From the NCBI GenBank assembly GCA_035578905.1, contig JAQJVL010000152.1, forward strand, positions 682,001 to 746,000: DNA of 64,000 nucleotides, in the 5' to 3' direction. The notes below the pieces were generated by a model. That model was not told the origin of the DNA and did no database searches. It was given only the letters and a program-made list of their open reading frames with translations. The number at the start of each line of letters is the position of its first letter. Positions within the stretch are counted from its first letter, which is position 1. This document shows positions 1 to 11,287 of this stretch, in pieces. The position numbers and the translations under genes are program-made. The DNA comes from Stictocephala bisonia (Eukaryota > Arthropoda > Insecta > Hemiptera > Membracidae).

Positions 1-884
1 CTGCCTCTCACTGGACACGCCTCCAATTTCGGAAATACCAATTATTATCGGTGGTCCTATTACGGATCACCCTATAGGCCTGTTTTTGTGATGGGCGGGA
101 CCAACTCCTTCCTTGGGCTTCTGCTGATTCTCCGCCGCATCAGCATTCATCGGCCTAATTTTTGGTGAGTCTAAAAATTTATTATTCTGATTATCATTTG
201 TACACTGCTAACCCTGCTTCCTTGACATCCGATCCCTTGCTTTCTGAGTTAAAACTCTCAGGATGTCCTACTCAAATGTTACCTACTCCACTTCCTGTAC
301 CGTATTTCCTGTTGTAATAAAACCTCTTTCTCATTCTTACTGTTAATCTTTATTTTAATTTTACTATTATTATTATTAAAATGGTATTATAAATGTTTGT
401 AATTATGAGGGAATCTTGTACAATCTAGTGTTGCCGTTAAGTAGATCTCTAAGGTTTACACCCTCTGTATTTAAAAATAATGAATCGGATTTGTCATCAA
501 ATCATTTAAAAACTCTTATCTTTTAACTTTTTTATAAAATGTATGGTTTTTAAGGTATTTAATTTAGTAAATTTTAGACAGCAGCCATTTTCAAATGGAT
601 AATCTTGGACTTACCGCCTTAATCCTACCAAGAATAATGTGTCTTTCTACGATCAACTTTCGTACTGAATTATCGTCTTAGATCTCATATCGGTTTTAGG
701 ATATTTAGCTATGTAAAAAAACACATACAAACAGAGATACAAAAACCAGATCAAGAGAGGACACATGCTGCATTATTTGTTTGTTTTGATCTAACATACA
801 ATTCTATAAAACAGGGGACAGTGGAAGATGAACACCCTGTATAAGCAATTTTAAACCATTAAATTAATCTACAACACTACAAAC
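1..884. other. AT-rich intronic or flanking DNA
   Basis: The first 165 bases are relatively GC-rich and open in frame 1 on the plus strand from the window edge to a TGA at 166-168, but the translation resembles nothing I know. An AATAAA-like signal sits near 318. The rest is AT-rich without a convincing exon. Because it follows the EPG5 exon at 885-1040 on the minus strand, it should be the next EPG5 intron. Confidence 0.3.
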
Positions 885-1040
885 CTGAAGTTTGATGACT
901 TCACATGTGTATGCACTTAAAGCATATGATTCTGAGATCAGTTCTCTTAAGGAACTAAGACTTCTGGAAAGGTTGGCTGCAACAGTCTTGTTGAAGTGGG
1001 CTGTTTGGAATTCATGAGACGCTTCCACAGGATTACCATC
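885..1040 (-). CDS. EPG5: EPG5 homologue, internal exon (52 codons)
   Basis: This is the exon that follows 4910-5797 in the same gene. On the minus strand it is bounded by an acceptor (TTATTAG at 1041 and above) and a donor (GTTTGTAG at 884 and below). It is exactly 156 bp, phase 0 at both ends, and open throughout. The peptide begins DGNPVEASHEFQTAHFNKT and ends YTCEVIKLQ. It matches the conserved EPG5 stretch in which a Cys-x-Asp/Gly segment is followed by an HxYQ-like motif and a helix ending in (S/K)RLQ. EPG5 is a large metazoan autophagy protein that tethers autophagosomes to late endosomes and lysosomes through RAB7 and LC3/GABARAP and supports the SNARE complex that fuses them. The phase match with the preceding exon is what makes the identification firm. 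Later exons lie beyond the left edge. Confidence 0.8.
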
Positions 1041-1984
1041 CTAATAAAAACATAAATATACTCTAGTTTTAAAGACAACAGACAATTTTCAAATACCAAT
1101 ATTGTGATCTGAATACATCTGTGTTTTAAAAATTACTTCACAGTTTTTGTTAAAATTATTATTTATTTAAGCTGTTAAAGTTACAAACAAAAGTTAAATA
1201 AAAGTACGTAAGTTCATACAAAAATGTTAAAAAATCAGCAGTAAATATGAAGTATAAAATGATTACCCATTTATGCAATTTATCTTGTTATCTATTAATA
1301 TACAAAAAAACTGTAATACAATCAGGGAAGATTTACAATATTCTCCTCCTAAGCTTCTGGTGTCAACTGCGTTGAAAAACTATTTCTTAAGATCAGTTTT
1401 CCTGTACAGGTTTTTAATCCTACTTTTTAAGCTTACACGACTAGTGTTAATTACATATATGATGGGTTTTCCTTTAGAAGTACTATGTCAACCGCCAAAG
1501 AATTAAATTGTTTGTGACCACAAATAACCTAGCTACAATGGCAGGGTAGCTTTAAGGGTACCTAAATGTCGTACAAAGTATTTCGGTGTTGGATCAGAGG
1601 CACGAAATAGTAACACTATTTAATTGCGCTTAATCATCATCTCCACATGTATAAATGAAAATAAAAGATGTCTTCTACGTAGTTAAAAAAAATAAATAAT
1701 TATATTTATCTCCTGTAACGTCTACTAATAGGGGAGGAGGGTGTGAGGATTCAGCACCGTACGCAGCTACAAGGGTCACACCTCAGTACAACAAGACTAT
1801 AACGTAGTTACGTCACTTATACGTGTATCTCGCCAGTATTACATACTGTACAAGTTAGTGTTACAGTTGCCATGTTCCCCTGGTAGGTTTATCACCATAC
1901 AATACCACCTCTAGGTTCAACACAGCAAAAGTGTTATTATAGGTTTATCCACTGTACTAGTTTTCTGAGACGTATGATACTTAT
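1041..1984. other. EPG5 intron, no gene seen
   Basis: This AT-rich intronic DNA shows no exon. A 55-bp segment at 1748-1803 recurs at 3430-3486, just after the LINE that occupies this intron. Confidence 0.5.
1748..1803 (+). repeat. Direct repeat, copy 1 (partner 3430-3486)
   Basis: The segment beginning TTCAGCACCGTACGCAG is repeated at 3430-3486 with about 80% identity and the same orientation. The two copies bracket the LINE at 1985-3420. It is either a small dispersed repeat or a diverged duplication around the insertion. Confidence 0.55.
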
Positions 1985-2138
1985 ATACTATCTGATAAGC
2001 AGCATGGGTTTCAAGCTAAAAAGTCAATTTTTATAAACATGATCAATTTTACAGAATACGCATTGCTTCAGTTGGATAATAACTTGTAATTAGATGTAAT
2101 CTTTACAGGTTTTACTAAGGCTTTTGACACAGTAGTTT

Positions 2139-2624
2139 GATTTTAAGTAAACTGCATCACCTAGGTTTCTCATCTGATTTTAAGTAAACTGCATCACCTA
2201 GGTTTCTCATCTGATTTTAAGTAAACTGCATCACCTAGGTTTCTCATCTGATTTTAAGTAAACTGCATCACCTAGGTTTCTCATCTGATTTTAAGTAAAC
2301 TGCATCACCTAGGTTTCTCATCTGATTTTAAGTAAACTGCATCACCTAGGTTTCTCATCTGATTTTAAGTAAACTGCATCACCTAGGTTTCTCATCTGAT
2401 TTTAAGTAAACTGCATCACCTAGGTTTCTCATCTGATTTTAAGTAAACTGCATCACCTAGGTTTCTCATCTGATTTTAAGTAAACTGCATCACCTAGGTT
2501 TCTCATCTGATTTTAAGTAAACTGCATCACCTAGGTTTCTCATCTGATTTTAAGTAAACTGCATCACCTAGGTTTCTCATCTGATTTTAAGTAAACTGCA
2601 TCACCTAGGTTTCTCATCTGATTT
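2139..2624 (+). repeat. 37-bp minisatellite, 13 copies, born inside LINE RT
   Basis: A 37-bp unit starting GATTTTAAGTAAACTGCATC is repeated 13 times head to tail (2139-2619), followed by a 5-base partial unit. By eye all units are identical. The unit is the LINE's own RT coding sequence just downstream of the AFDTV motif (peptide SKLHHLGFSSDL). The array is therefore an in situ expansion. Since 37 is not a multiple of 3, each unit shifts frame and the expansion destroys the ORF. There are no spacers, so this is not a CRISPR array. Confidence 0.95.
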
Positions 2625-2842
2625 AGTCAAGTTTTTTTATTCATATTTTTCTAATAGGTGTCAGTATGTTTCTTATATGGGGCACAACACTAGTAAATAT
2701 GTGGTGACTTTAGGGGTCCTCAGGGATCAAATCTGAGTCATGTACTTTTTAATTTATTCATTAACGATATTGTTAACTATAAAAACTTCACAGATATTAC
2801 TTTTCGCAGACGACCTCAAACTTTATAGAATAGTTAATGGCC

Positions 2843-2928
2843 AGCTGGACTCTAAAGCATTAAAGGAGGATCTGGATGCAATTGTAGCTGGACTCTAAAG
2901 CATTACAGGAGGATCTGGATGCAATTGT
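2843..2928 (+). repeat. 43-bp tandem duplication in the same RT
   Basis: A 43-bp segment starting AGCTGGACTCTAAAGCATTA occurs twice in tandem (2843-2885 and 2886-2928) with one base difference. It lies just after the FADD motif and adds another frameshift. Confidence 0.9.
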
Positions 2929-3429
2929 AGCTTGGAGTGTTAGAAATAAGGTCTTTTTTAATATTAGCAAATGTAAAGTCATGACATTTACCAGGGAAAA
3001 AATATCTATTTTATACTATTATTCTATTAATGGTAGCACTCTTGAAAGACTATATGATTTTAAAGATTTAGGCTTGATTTTGGATTGTACTTTAAATGTT
3101 AATCACTTGTTAGATCTCATTTAGGATTTGATAGTTTAATATGGAATGCTTATTTTGCTCTTCACATCAATTCAATAGAAAAGATAAAAACCGTTTTTAC
3201 GTTATTTATATTTATTATGTTATATTATATGTGTGTGTTTGTTATTGTTATTTATTATTTATATTTTTACTATTAGTTTATTAGTATATATTTATAACAC
3301 TGGACTGGACGGAAATATGTTAGACTTTGAATATTTAATTGCATGTCTTCTTCTGCAGAACATGCATAATGTAATTGGGTGTATAACCTGTATTGTTGCA
3401 TGTAAAATAAATAAATAAATATACCGTAT

Positions 3430-3486
3430 AGGTTCAGCACCGTATGCAGCCACAAGAGTCACACCTCTATAAACAAAAACCATTAC
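3430..3486 (+). repeat. Direct repeat, copy 2 (partner 1748-1803)
   Basis: This copy lies about ten bases after the (ATAA)n tail of the LINE and is similar to 1748-1803 over about 55 bp. Confidence 0.55.
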
Positions 3487-4140
3487 GTATTATGTTGGCT
3501 AGTGGTAGTAAACTATAATGTTTGTCGTGCATTGACCAACCTATACATTCATATTATAACTGTAGTTGTATATATGTATGTATAGACACTACGTACGTTA
3601 TTATTATTGCTCACGAGATGGATGGTTACAGTGGCATTGCTTCAGTATGTTTCTCTCAAGAGCCAGAACGGATTACTCCAGGCCAGTGCTCAAGGTATTA
3701 CTCCGTCCCCCCATTCATGCACTCCCACTACGGTGTGGTGGAGGCAATGCCTGTAGACAGGTTCACTTGCCTACCTGATCGGCCGTTAACGAACAATAAA
3801 ACACGTTTTCAAGATTAGAAATTTAAACTTTCCCTCGTCGCCAAAATGAATTGTTACAACCATCCAACCGGAATTAACATCAGAACTCTTCCAAAAGCAA
3901 TGTTCACACTCGTGCCTTTTTAAGCGCAAGCGTTGTCACCAGGACGAATGTCTTAAGATTTGGAATTCAAAATACCAGTTTTTCGTAGTGCATGTCGCAG
4001 TGCATAGAGTTCCACCACAGTTGAATTTCTGTACGCTTCAATGAGCCATCTTCTTTGACTTGATGACAGTTTGGTGTGTTGTGTTATCACAAATAACAAC
4101 AAACTCTTGAGTTTTATGAAAATAGTCTTACAATTATTTA
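3487..4140. other. Unassigned intronic DNA
   Basis: Short open frames exist here, but no recognisable protein, RNA gene or repeat was seen. Confidence 0.4.
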
Positions 4141-4560
4141 TAGGACATACTTTGGTGATTTTTCATCCAGTGCTGTGCAACATAGCTCATCTGGATATAA
4201 GACACAAAGAGGCACTTCTTAGAGAGTTCAAAAAGATCCTATCTACTACGAATCTCCCCATTTTGCAAGATATCCCACAACGTGCAGGGCAACGTAAATC
4301 TAGATCTCAAATTAGGCTTCGCTAAAAAGCAACGATTCCAACCAATGAGAATAAACGTGTAACTTGGGATATGTTTGACAGTCAAACAAGTTTCTGGTAC
4401 AGACCCCAAGACCATAATCGGTGGAATGAACCTTCCTCGTAAGGAATGGACTTTGTTGAATCGCTTTAGCATGGATGTGGGAAGATGCAATTACTGGATA
4501 TAAAAGTAGGGAATGGCCAATGATCATTCATGTGATCACATAGTTAATTATTGCCTATTG
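4141..4560 (+). pseudogene. 3' fragment of an old LINE (same family as 20745-23990)
   Basis: The conceptual peptide includes VLCNIAHLDIRHKEALLREF, followed in other frames by a GMNLPRKEWTLLNRF-like block and a region equivalent to a Cys-x-Cys-Gly tail. This is the C-terminal region that follows the RT in some non-LTR retrotransposons. The same blocks, including VLCNIAPPEITRQ and GMNLHEGSG, appear at 23560-23960, so the two loci belong to one family. The copy is strongly 5' truncated, frame-broken and in the EPG5 intron. Confidence 0.65.
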
Positions 4561-4909
4561 CATTATTATCTGGGAGGATTAGCTTAGTGAATGCAAATTT
4601 TTTAATGTAAAAATATTTGTTATCTACAAAATTGTCTGAATTGTATACAGTTTGACCTTGTAAACTTGATTTACTAAATAGTATTAATGTAAAAAAATAT
4701 ATAAATAAAAGACAGTCTTTGTTAGGAAAACATATACATCACATTTTTTTTATAAATAATCAAACCTTTTTAATATCTGATGGTTGGGACTGAATCTTGA
4801 AAACCCTTTTGTATTGATCAAAATGAAACTGAAATAAGCTGCATTATAAATTCAACCTAACTTATGTCTAGAAAGTCTCCTAATTAAATCAATACTCTTG
4901 CTGATTTAC

Positions 4910-5797
4910 CTGACATTCTCCTGATTCAGTGATTAGACATTTTTCAAGTGTCCAAAGACGAAACTGATGTTCCTGACAAACTTTTCTCAAGGAAACTGAT
5001 TCCGTGTTGTTGACTGACAGCTTAGCCCGAGCTCGCTGGTAACTGGAAAGCAGCTCATAGAGAGGGTGACTCACAATGTCTCCTCTTCGTAATTCAGTCT
5101 CAATAAACTCTGTCACAAAATCTTCTGCAGCTTCTAATTCTTGGTTGTGGTACAAAGCTGTTAACTGAGACAAAGTAAATGGTTTTACCACCTCTTCAAC
5201 ATTATTTTCTTTTTCTTTAACAAACGGGAAAAATGGCTTGTGATTTAAAACCAGAGTAGGTGTTACTTCATTAACATCTACGTCAATTGAAGATGACTGC
5301 AAAACCGGTGCTGATGGACAGGCTTCATTAGCAATTTCTGTTTCTTCATTTGATTCAATCCATAAGTCTAGAGGACTTTCAGTAGAGGGCCTGGGTGGTA
5401 AGTGTATGGGTGATTCAAATGCAGTATCAGCATGGTATGAGCCCTTATGGAGCTGTGACACTGAGGGCTTGATTTCATTTAGCTCAGTTAAAGAAGCCTG
5501 GAAACTGGAATGTTGTATACATTCGCTTATTTCTGGATTCTGAAGTAAAGTATTTTCATTGGAGCTGTCCCAAGAAGAATGTGTTTCATTTGGTGGACAC
5601 TCCAGATGATCTTTGCCCTCACACTTCAACAGTTGTGCTGACTCTTCACTTGTGTCATTTCCTACACACACAATCTGTGTTAGCAAAGTTTCTTCACTAT
5701 CTGATAGCTGCAAACTTTCCACATTTTGAGGCAATGTTTCATAAGAACAATTCCTGACATTGTTCTTGGATTTTGCTCTTTTTGATTTTTTTCTATC
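4910..5797 (-). CDS. EPG5: EPG5 homologue, large N-terminal exon (296 codons)
   Basis: The minus-strand exon runs from an acceptor (TTTTATTTTAG, with the exon starting at 5797) to a donor (CAG|GTAAAT at 4910/4909). It is 888 bp, open and phase 0 at both ends. It opens with a Lys/Arg-rich run (DRKKSKRAKSK), has a long acidic Ser-rich low-complexity segment, and ends in a conserved helical block: FTLSQLTALYHNQELEAAED, then HPLYELLSSYQRARAKLS, then LWTLEKCLITESGECQ. The order basic N-terminus, disordered segment and YELL-x3-Y-x-R block is that of EPG5 proteins, and the next exon (885-1040) continues it in phase. In this family the protein acts at late endosomes and lysosomes as a RAB7 effector in autophagosome fusion. 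The initiator Met must be in an upstream exon (higher coordinates) that I could not identify. Confidence 0.8.
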
Positions 5798-6545
<748 letters not shown>

Positions 6546-8779
6546 CATAATATAAACCCTTAATTAAAATATAAAAATGATTAAGAAAAAAATTATTTGT
6601 ACATTTCATCCAAATGGTTGTAATAAAGTCTTAGAAGTTGTACACTTTATCAAACCAAATGCATAAACAAAAAACTTTATACCACTTTTTAGACAAGTAC
6701 TATTGAATCAAATTCTTCTTCCAAATTTGGACTGTCCCCAATCGTCCTAGGAGGGCGAACCCAACTCATGTACTCTCTAAGAGTGAACATATTCAGTCAG
6801 GTGACCGTGTTTAACAATAGAGATACTACCAAATATATGCACAAAACAAGAAACACACAAACTATGTATTCCTGTACACGATGCACAGGGCAACCTTCAC
6901 TTTATGAGGTTGCCTATTTCGATAAGTGGCACAGCAAACAAGTTCAAAGAAATAAATAAAAACTGTAAATAATGTAAATATTTTTGTCAGTACAACTGGA
7001 CTGTTTATTGTTAGCCTGCGTACAACTATATATGTACTCTATCAAGAGAAACTCAAGGATCAGTGGCTCCTCCTAGAATCTACAATTTGTATAACTAATC
7101 TTTCTACCTCATTATTATTTATTTTCATTTTTTAAATTTTACAGATAGGCCTACTAATAATTGTCATTCAAAAACATTATTCACACTTGTTGCATTGCTG
7201 GCTCCCATTGTTGGACTGCCGGCTCCCAGATGCTAGAATTTGACTTGCCTTGGCAACTGCCAGCTTTAGAAAAAAATGCTAGCACAATTAGTTGGAGTCA
7301 ATAAAATATGACATCATTTTTCACATATTTGAATGAAAGATTATTTCTATAATCTTCACAAAATAACAAAGCTTCCAAATTATATATATAGCCTAATAAA
7401 ATATGGTTAACTTATAGATAAAATAAATAATCAGTATCACATTGAAAATTGAAACTAGTTGGTATATCTAGGTGTCCTAGCAATCACAAGCGGTGTTTCA
7501 CTTCTACAAGAATTTACTCATGTAAAGTGTTTTACTAATTTTTCTAAATGTACTATCAGTAAATATCAGTACTATCAGCACAATAATTTCAAATGAAAAA
7601 AATGTAAACAATGAATGAAGACAAAACATCTGACCTCTACACATCATATACACAGATCACGCACGCCACAAGTTGGGTTATGCCCATATCAGTATGACGT
7701 TTATCTAATATGTACCAGATATTTTTAATTAGTTATTTTTAATTTTGAGTTTTTATGATAAAAATAGCACTGCAGCAAAATTCTTAAAAATTTAAAAATC
7801 ATAGCATAACACATTTCAGCAGAAACACATAGCACAATATCGTTGTGAAACAGTTTTCAGTAAAAAAATATGCACAACGATACATCATCCCCAACAGTCA
7901 AAAGGTTGAAAATATGTTAAATATTTTCCTAAAATGTCTTAATGAGTGTGATTTTCCTGAAGCTATACATTTTTTTTTTAAATGTCAAGTTTTCCTTCAA
8001 AAAATATATAGGCCCTAGTTTTATAGAAGATATTCTTGGTAAATATTTACAAAGAGTTCTTTGGTTTATACGGTTTTTTACTCAAAACTCCTATAAAATG
8101 GCATAATTTTGAAGGGACATACAACACTTTTTTCGGAAAGTCAATGTTCCCCAAAAAATATATTTTTACCCATCAAAATTCAACTATCTCAATTGGTAAT
8201 TATTCAGATAATTGGTAAATATAGCATTATTGGAACTCAAATTGTGCGGAATTTTGTCCCGATCACTAATGTGGGAAGGGTTTAGCAAATTACGAAGCTT
8301 GTTAGCAGCAGAAATGTTTCTAACTTAACCTTACCAAACCTAACCAACTAAAACCTCTACATTTCCTATGCTTGCACGCTTAATAATAGTGAGTTGGTAG
8401 CAATGGAAAGTAAATATTGTCTTCACATTGTCTGCATAGTGTATCTATCAACAGTATGATAGTTACAAAAGATATCAACATTTTTATTTTCCCCAACTGT
8501 TATTTGATTTATTTAATCTTCTGACACCATTTTACATTCTTTTTTACTTTTTAAACCTGAACATATTAGATTTAGTCATTGTAGATAAATACCACATAAT
8601 ATTTTTCTGTCTTTCAACACCAGTAGAATTTCTTACTTGGTGTTTCAGCTTAGTCATGAGACTGCATTCCAAACCTATCAAGCTAGGCATAAATTTAATT
8701 GTACCCTATCTTCCAAGATATGAGACCATGACAACTGAATTAACAAATTATTTTTTCAGCTGGTATTCTGTTTGGAACC
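6546..8779. other. 2.2 kb AT-rich DNA without a gene
   Basis: No recognisable protein, RNA gene or transposon end is visible on either strand. Short ORFs here have no family resemblance. Confidence 0.5.
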
Positions 8780-9224
8780 ACTGCATAATTTCAACCTTTC
8801 AAACAGAATGACAGCTGAAGAAATAATTTGTTCAATGGAGACAGCTATTAAAGATCTGCCATAACAGGAAGCTGAAGAAGTTAGGCAGGACATTGCGGTA
8901 GCACTGTGAAAAGTTAGACCACCAAAAAGTAATCTGACTCGAAGTTGCACTAAAATGTTTGAAAGAAGACACGACAAAGATTGTACTACCAAAGGAGCAC
9001 TGCAAACCACTAGTTGGAAACCTAAGGCATGGTTCCAATATGTTCATGATGTATGGGCAGAGTGGCCTCATGGAAGAGAAAATATGGATGAGTTTCTTCA
9101 ACATATTAACTCTGTACATCCTAATATAAAATTCTCTATGGAGATTGAAAGTGACAGAAATTTTCCAATTCTTGATGTTTGTATTGGTGTTGTCACCACA
9201 GAAGCAAACCACTTTATTTTCTAA
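8780..9224 (+). pseudogene. Penelope-like element, internally deleted
   Basis: The sequence encodes two separate parts of a Penelope-like element polyprotein. First, from about 8800, comes the region upstream of the RT (DLP...AEEVRQDIAVAL..., then a PPKSNLTR block near 8920-8945). Then, from 8990, comes an RT segment with WFQYVHDVWAEWPHGRENM and HINSVHPNIKFSMEIE followed by FPILDV. The YVDD-WPHG and HPNI-F-ME spacing is diagnostic of Penelope-like RTs. Here YVDD reads YVHD, so one catalytic Asp is lost. The RT core between the two parts is missing and the GIY-YIG endonuclease is absent. This is a dead, deleted copy. Confidence 0.8.
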
Positions 9225-9865
9225 ATAATTTTTTTCTATTACAGACATTAAGTGAGTTGATAAAATCCCCCCTATCTCACCTGGGGCTGTTTGAAAGCTA
9301 ACAGCTTTACCTTAACTCCCTCTTGTTGAGTGAAATAGCGTACAACAAACGGAACTATCTTAACCTCTTTCTGTTCGAATCATCCATGCTTAAAGATAAG
9401 AAATTGTTTTTCTTAAGATCATCAATAAGCTCCCCATGAGCCAGTGGAGCTAATATGTTAAAAACTATAGCCTCACATTTTGTCTTTCCTAGAGAAAATT
9501 TGGGCTCGAAAACTTGCTGAACAATTTAGAAGAGCAAACATCGAGTTGAATCGTAAATTATGGTTTTCAGTGTGGTATGCCAACATCGCTTCTATTGCTG
9601 CCAATTCCAAATCTGTGTCTTATAGACATTTATTGCTAAAAAAATATGTCAATTTGGATGAACCAGCAACAGCTTTAACTGTTTCCGTGGTTTTTTACTT
9701 CCTATGTGATCATTAATATCTGATCCTACCTCCATGTTGTACTGAAAATTCAGAACTGCACTGTGTGCACCAAACTCTACTATCCTGATTACGTTCCTTT
9801 TTTAAGAAAGGAGATTCTTTTTGAAGACCATCTGTAAACTTAGTTTCTTTTTGGCTTTGTAGTTT
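9225..9865. other. Unassigned DNA with one unexplained ORF
   Basis: An open frame at 9480-9716 (+) encodes a peptide containing ARKLAEQFRRANIELNRKLW. It is preceded by a sequence resembling an acceptor (TTTGTCTTTCCTAG at about 9479-9492). I do not recognise it. It could be a fragment of an unknown exon or chance. Confidence 0.25.
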
Positions 9866-9876
9866 ATCTTAATAAT
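9866..9876 (+). repeat. Target-site duplication, left (ATCTTAATAAT)
   Basis: The 11-base sequence is identical to 12981-12991 and brackets the LINE in between. Confidence 0.85.
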
Positions 9877-10021
9877 TACGGGCTAGGGGGGCACTTCAGA
9901 GGCCACAGGGGTCCCTGGGGGCGTGGGTACGCTCGGGGGGAGGTGGCAAAAGGAATATGGATGGCCCTTGGAACTTGAAAACGGACACACACACACACAC
10001 AAATAAAACAACTTAAAAAAA

Positions 10022-11287
10022 ATGGACAAAAGAAAAGAGAAAACAGCCTTGAACGTGCCAGAGGTGAGTGAGCAGCCCAGCTCAGTGGTGGAGGCAGACA
10101 AGGGCGGCGTGTCTTCGGACCCTGCCCAGTTTGGTAGAGACAAGAAGAGGCTTGGGCTACCCGGAGCTAGAGAGGGGGACCGAGGAACAAGGTGCTGGAG
10201 TGGAGGAAATGGTAAGTTTTTACAAGCCAACCTCAATCATAGTATTGAGGCCTCTACTATACTAGCTAGAACTGTAAGAGATAGGGGGGTTAATGTTGCT
10301 CTGATTCAGGAACCATGGATTCAGGATAACTGTATTAAGGGTCTTAACATTCCTACATATAAGCTCTACGGGGGATCAGGTGGGCTGAAACCGCGGGCGG
10401 CCATTTTGGTTGCAGGCATAGGCAGTTGGCTGATACCGGAATTCTGTGGGGGTGATGTGGTTGCAGTCATAATTAAACTGCAGGAGGTCAATGGCGTAAG
10501 GAGGGAACTGGTGGTTGCATCGGTATACCTCCTATACGATAGGACGATCCTCCCACCATCAAGAAAGATGGTGGCGTTGGTGGATTACTGCCGGAGTGGG
10601 AACCTTGAGCTAGTGATCGGCTGCGACTCCAACTCTCGCAATGAGGTTTGGGGAAGCAGTAACACAAACGAGAGGGGCCTTGCGCTTGCAGAATACCTGG
10701 GAGGTACCGACCTTTTGGTACTCAATAAGGGTAATCTCCCAATCTTTTCGAACATCATTAGGAGGGAGGTTATAGACATAACTATAGCCTCAGCCTCAAT
10801 GTTTCATGACATTAAGGACTGGGAAGTTTCACAGGAACCCTCGTTGTCGGACCACAGACACATCTGCTTTGTGCTTGAGGGCCAGACAATACTGAGGGTG
10901 TACAGGAATCCCAGACAGACAGACTGGGCCTCCTATTTGGTGGAACTGTCTGACAGACTGGATCTAATTCCTAAAGGCCAGATTCGATCTGGACAGGACC
11001 TAGAGGAGAGGGTGGCACTCCTTACGGAGGCCGTAATCACATCTTTTGAGAACAACTGCCCTTTGATTACACAAAGGGATGCTCGAAGCCGGAGATGGAC
11101 TCAAGAATTAGAGGTCCATCGAAGGAGACCAGAAGGCTCCTCGGCAAGCCCAACAGATCCGGTAGTGATGCTGACTGGCTGGCCTACCGGGAGTACCAAA
11201 GAAATTACAGACGAGAGGTTCGCAGATTCTCCAGGAATTCCTGGAGAGACTTTTGTACCTTATAGAGACGACCTCTGCGATGTCTAG
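10022..11287 (+). pseudogene. LINE ORF: ORF1 N-terminus fused to endonuclease
   Basis: This is a 421-codon open frame. Residues 1 to about 60 are Lys/Glu-rich and look like an ORF1 start (MDKRKEKTALN). From about residue 63 (KFLQANLNHSIEAS) it is an exonuclease-endonuclease-phosphatase domain of the R1/Loa type. Visible motifs are VALIQEPWI, the D-x-N block GCDSNSRNEVWGS, a VIDITIAS block and the terminal SLSDHRHICF. Together these are the catalytic N, E, D, N, D and SDH set used to nick target DNA. After about residue 370 the frame drifts off the protein, so a frameshift lies near 11100, and the correct frame resumes as RETNY-like sequence and then at 11253. The fusion is best explained by an internal deletion that removed most of ORF1. 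Confidence 0.8.

Larger units (their letters stand above)
1985..3420 (+). pseudogene. Jockey-like LINE, decayed RT fragment with 3' tail
   Basis: Pieces of a non-LTR reverse transcriptase can be read in shifting frames. They run from a QHGF-type block near 1993 through TGFTKAFDT (2108-2135), SKLHHLGFSSD (2141-2180) and VSYMGHNTSKYVV to LLFADDLKLYR (about 2800-2830), which keeps the catalytic FADD, and then NKVFFNISKCKVMTF (2945-2990). The copy ends with a 3' UTR and an ATAAATAAATAAAT tail at about 3405-3420. It lacks ORF1, the endonuclease and the RT N-terminus, so it is 5' truncated. It is broken by the 37-bp minisatellite (2139-2624), a 43-bp duplication and many stops. It lies antisense to EPG5 within an intron. 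The Jockey assignment rests on the QHGF and TNL blocks and is tentative. Confidence 0.8.

Noticed and set aside
1..168. Open frame from the window edge to a TGA at 166, with GTGAGT nearby
   Set aside because: The translation has no recognisable family features and the frame is too short. It might be part of an exon cut by the window edge but cannot be supported.
610..690. Possible further EPG5 exon on the minus strand (good GTAAGT donor at 613)
   Set aside because: There is no convincing acceptor or polypyrimidine tract, and an in-frame stop lies just upstream. The peptide does not resemble the expected continuation.
2139..2624. CRISPR-like regular repeats
   Set aside because: The units are contiguous with no spacers, and they derive from LINE coding sequence in a eukaryotic genome.
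3522..3818. 98-aa ORF in the EPG5 intron
   Set aside because: There is no recognisable domain, composition is mixed, and there is no supporting splice structure.
8290..8360. AACCTTACC/AACCTAACC run as telomere-like (TTAGG)n repeat
   Set aside because: It is irregular and short, with no true tandem TTAGG array.
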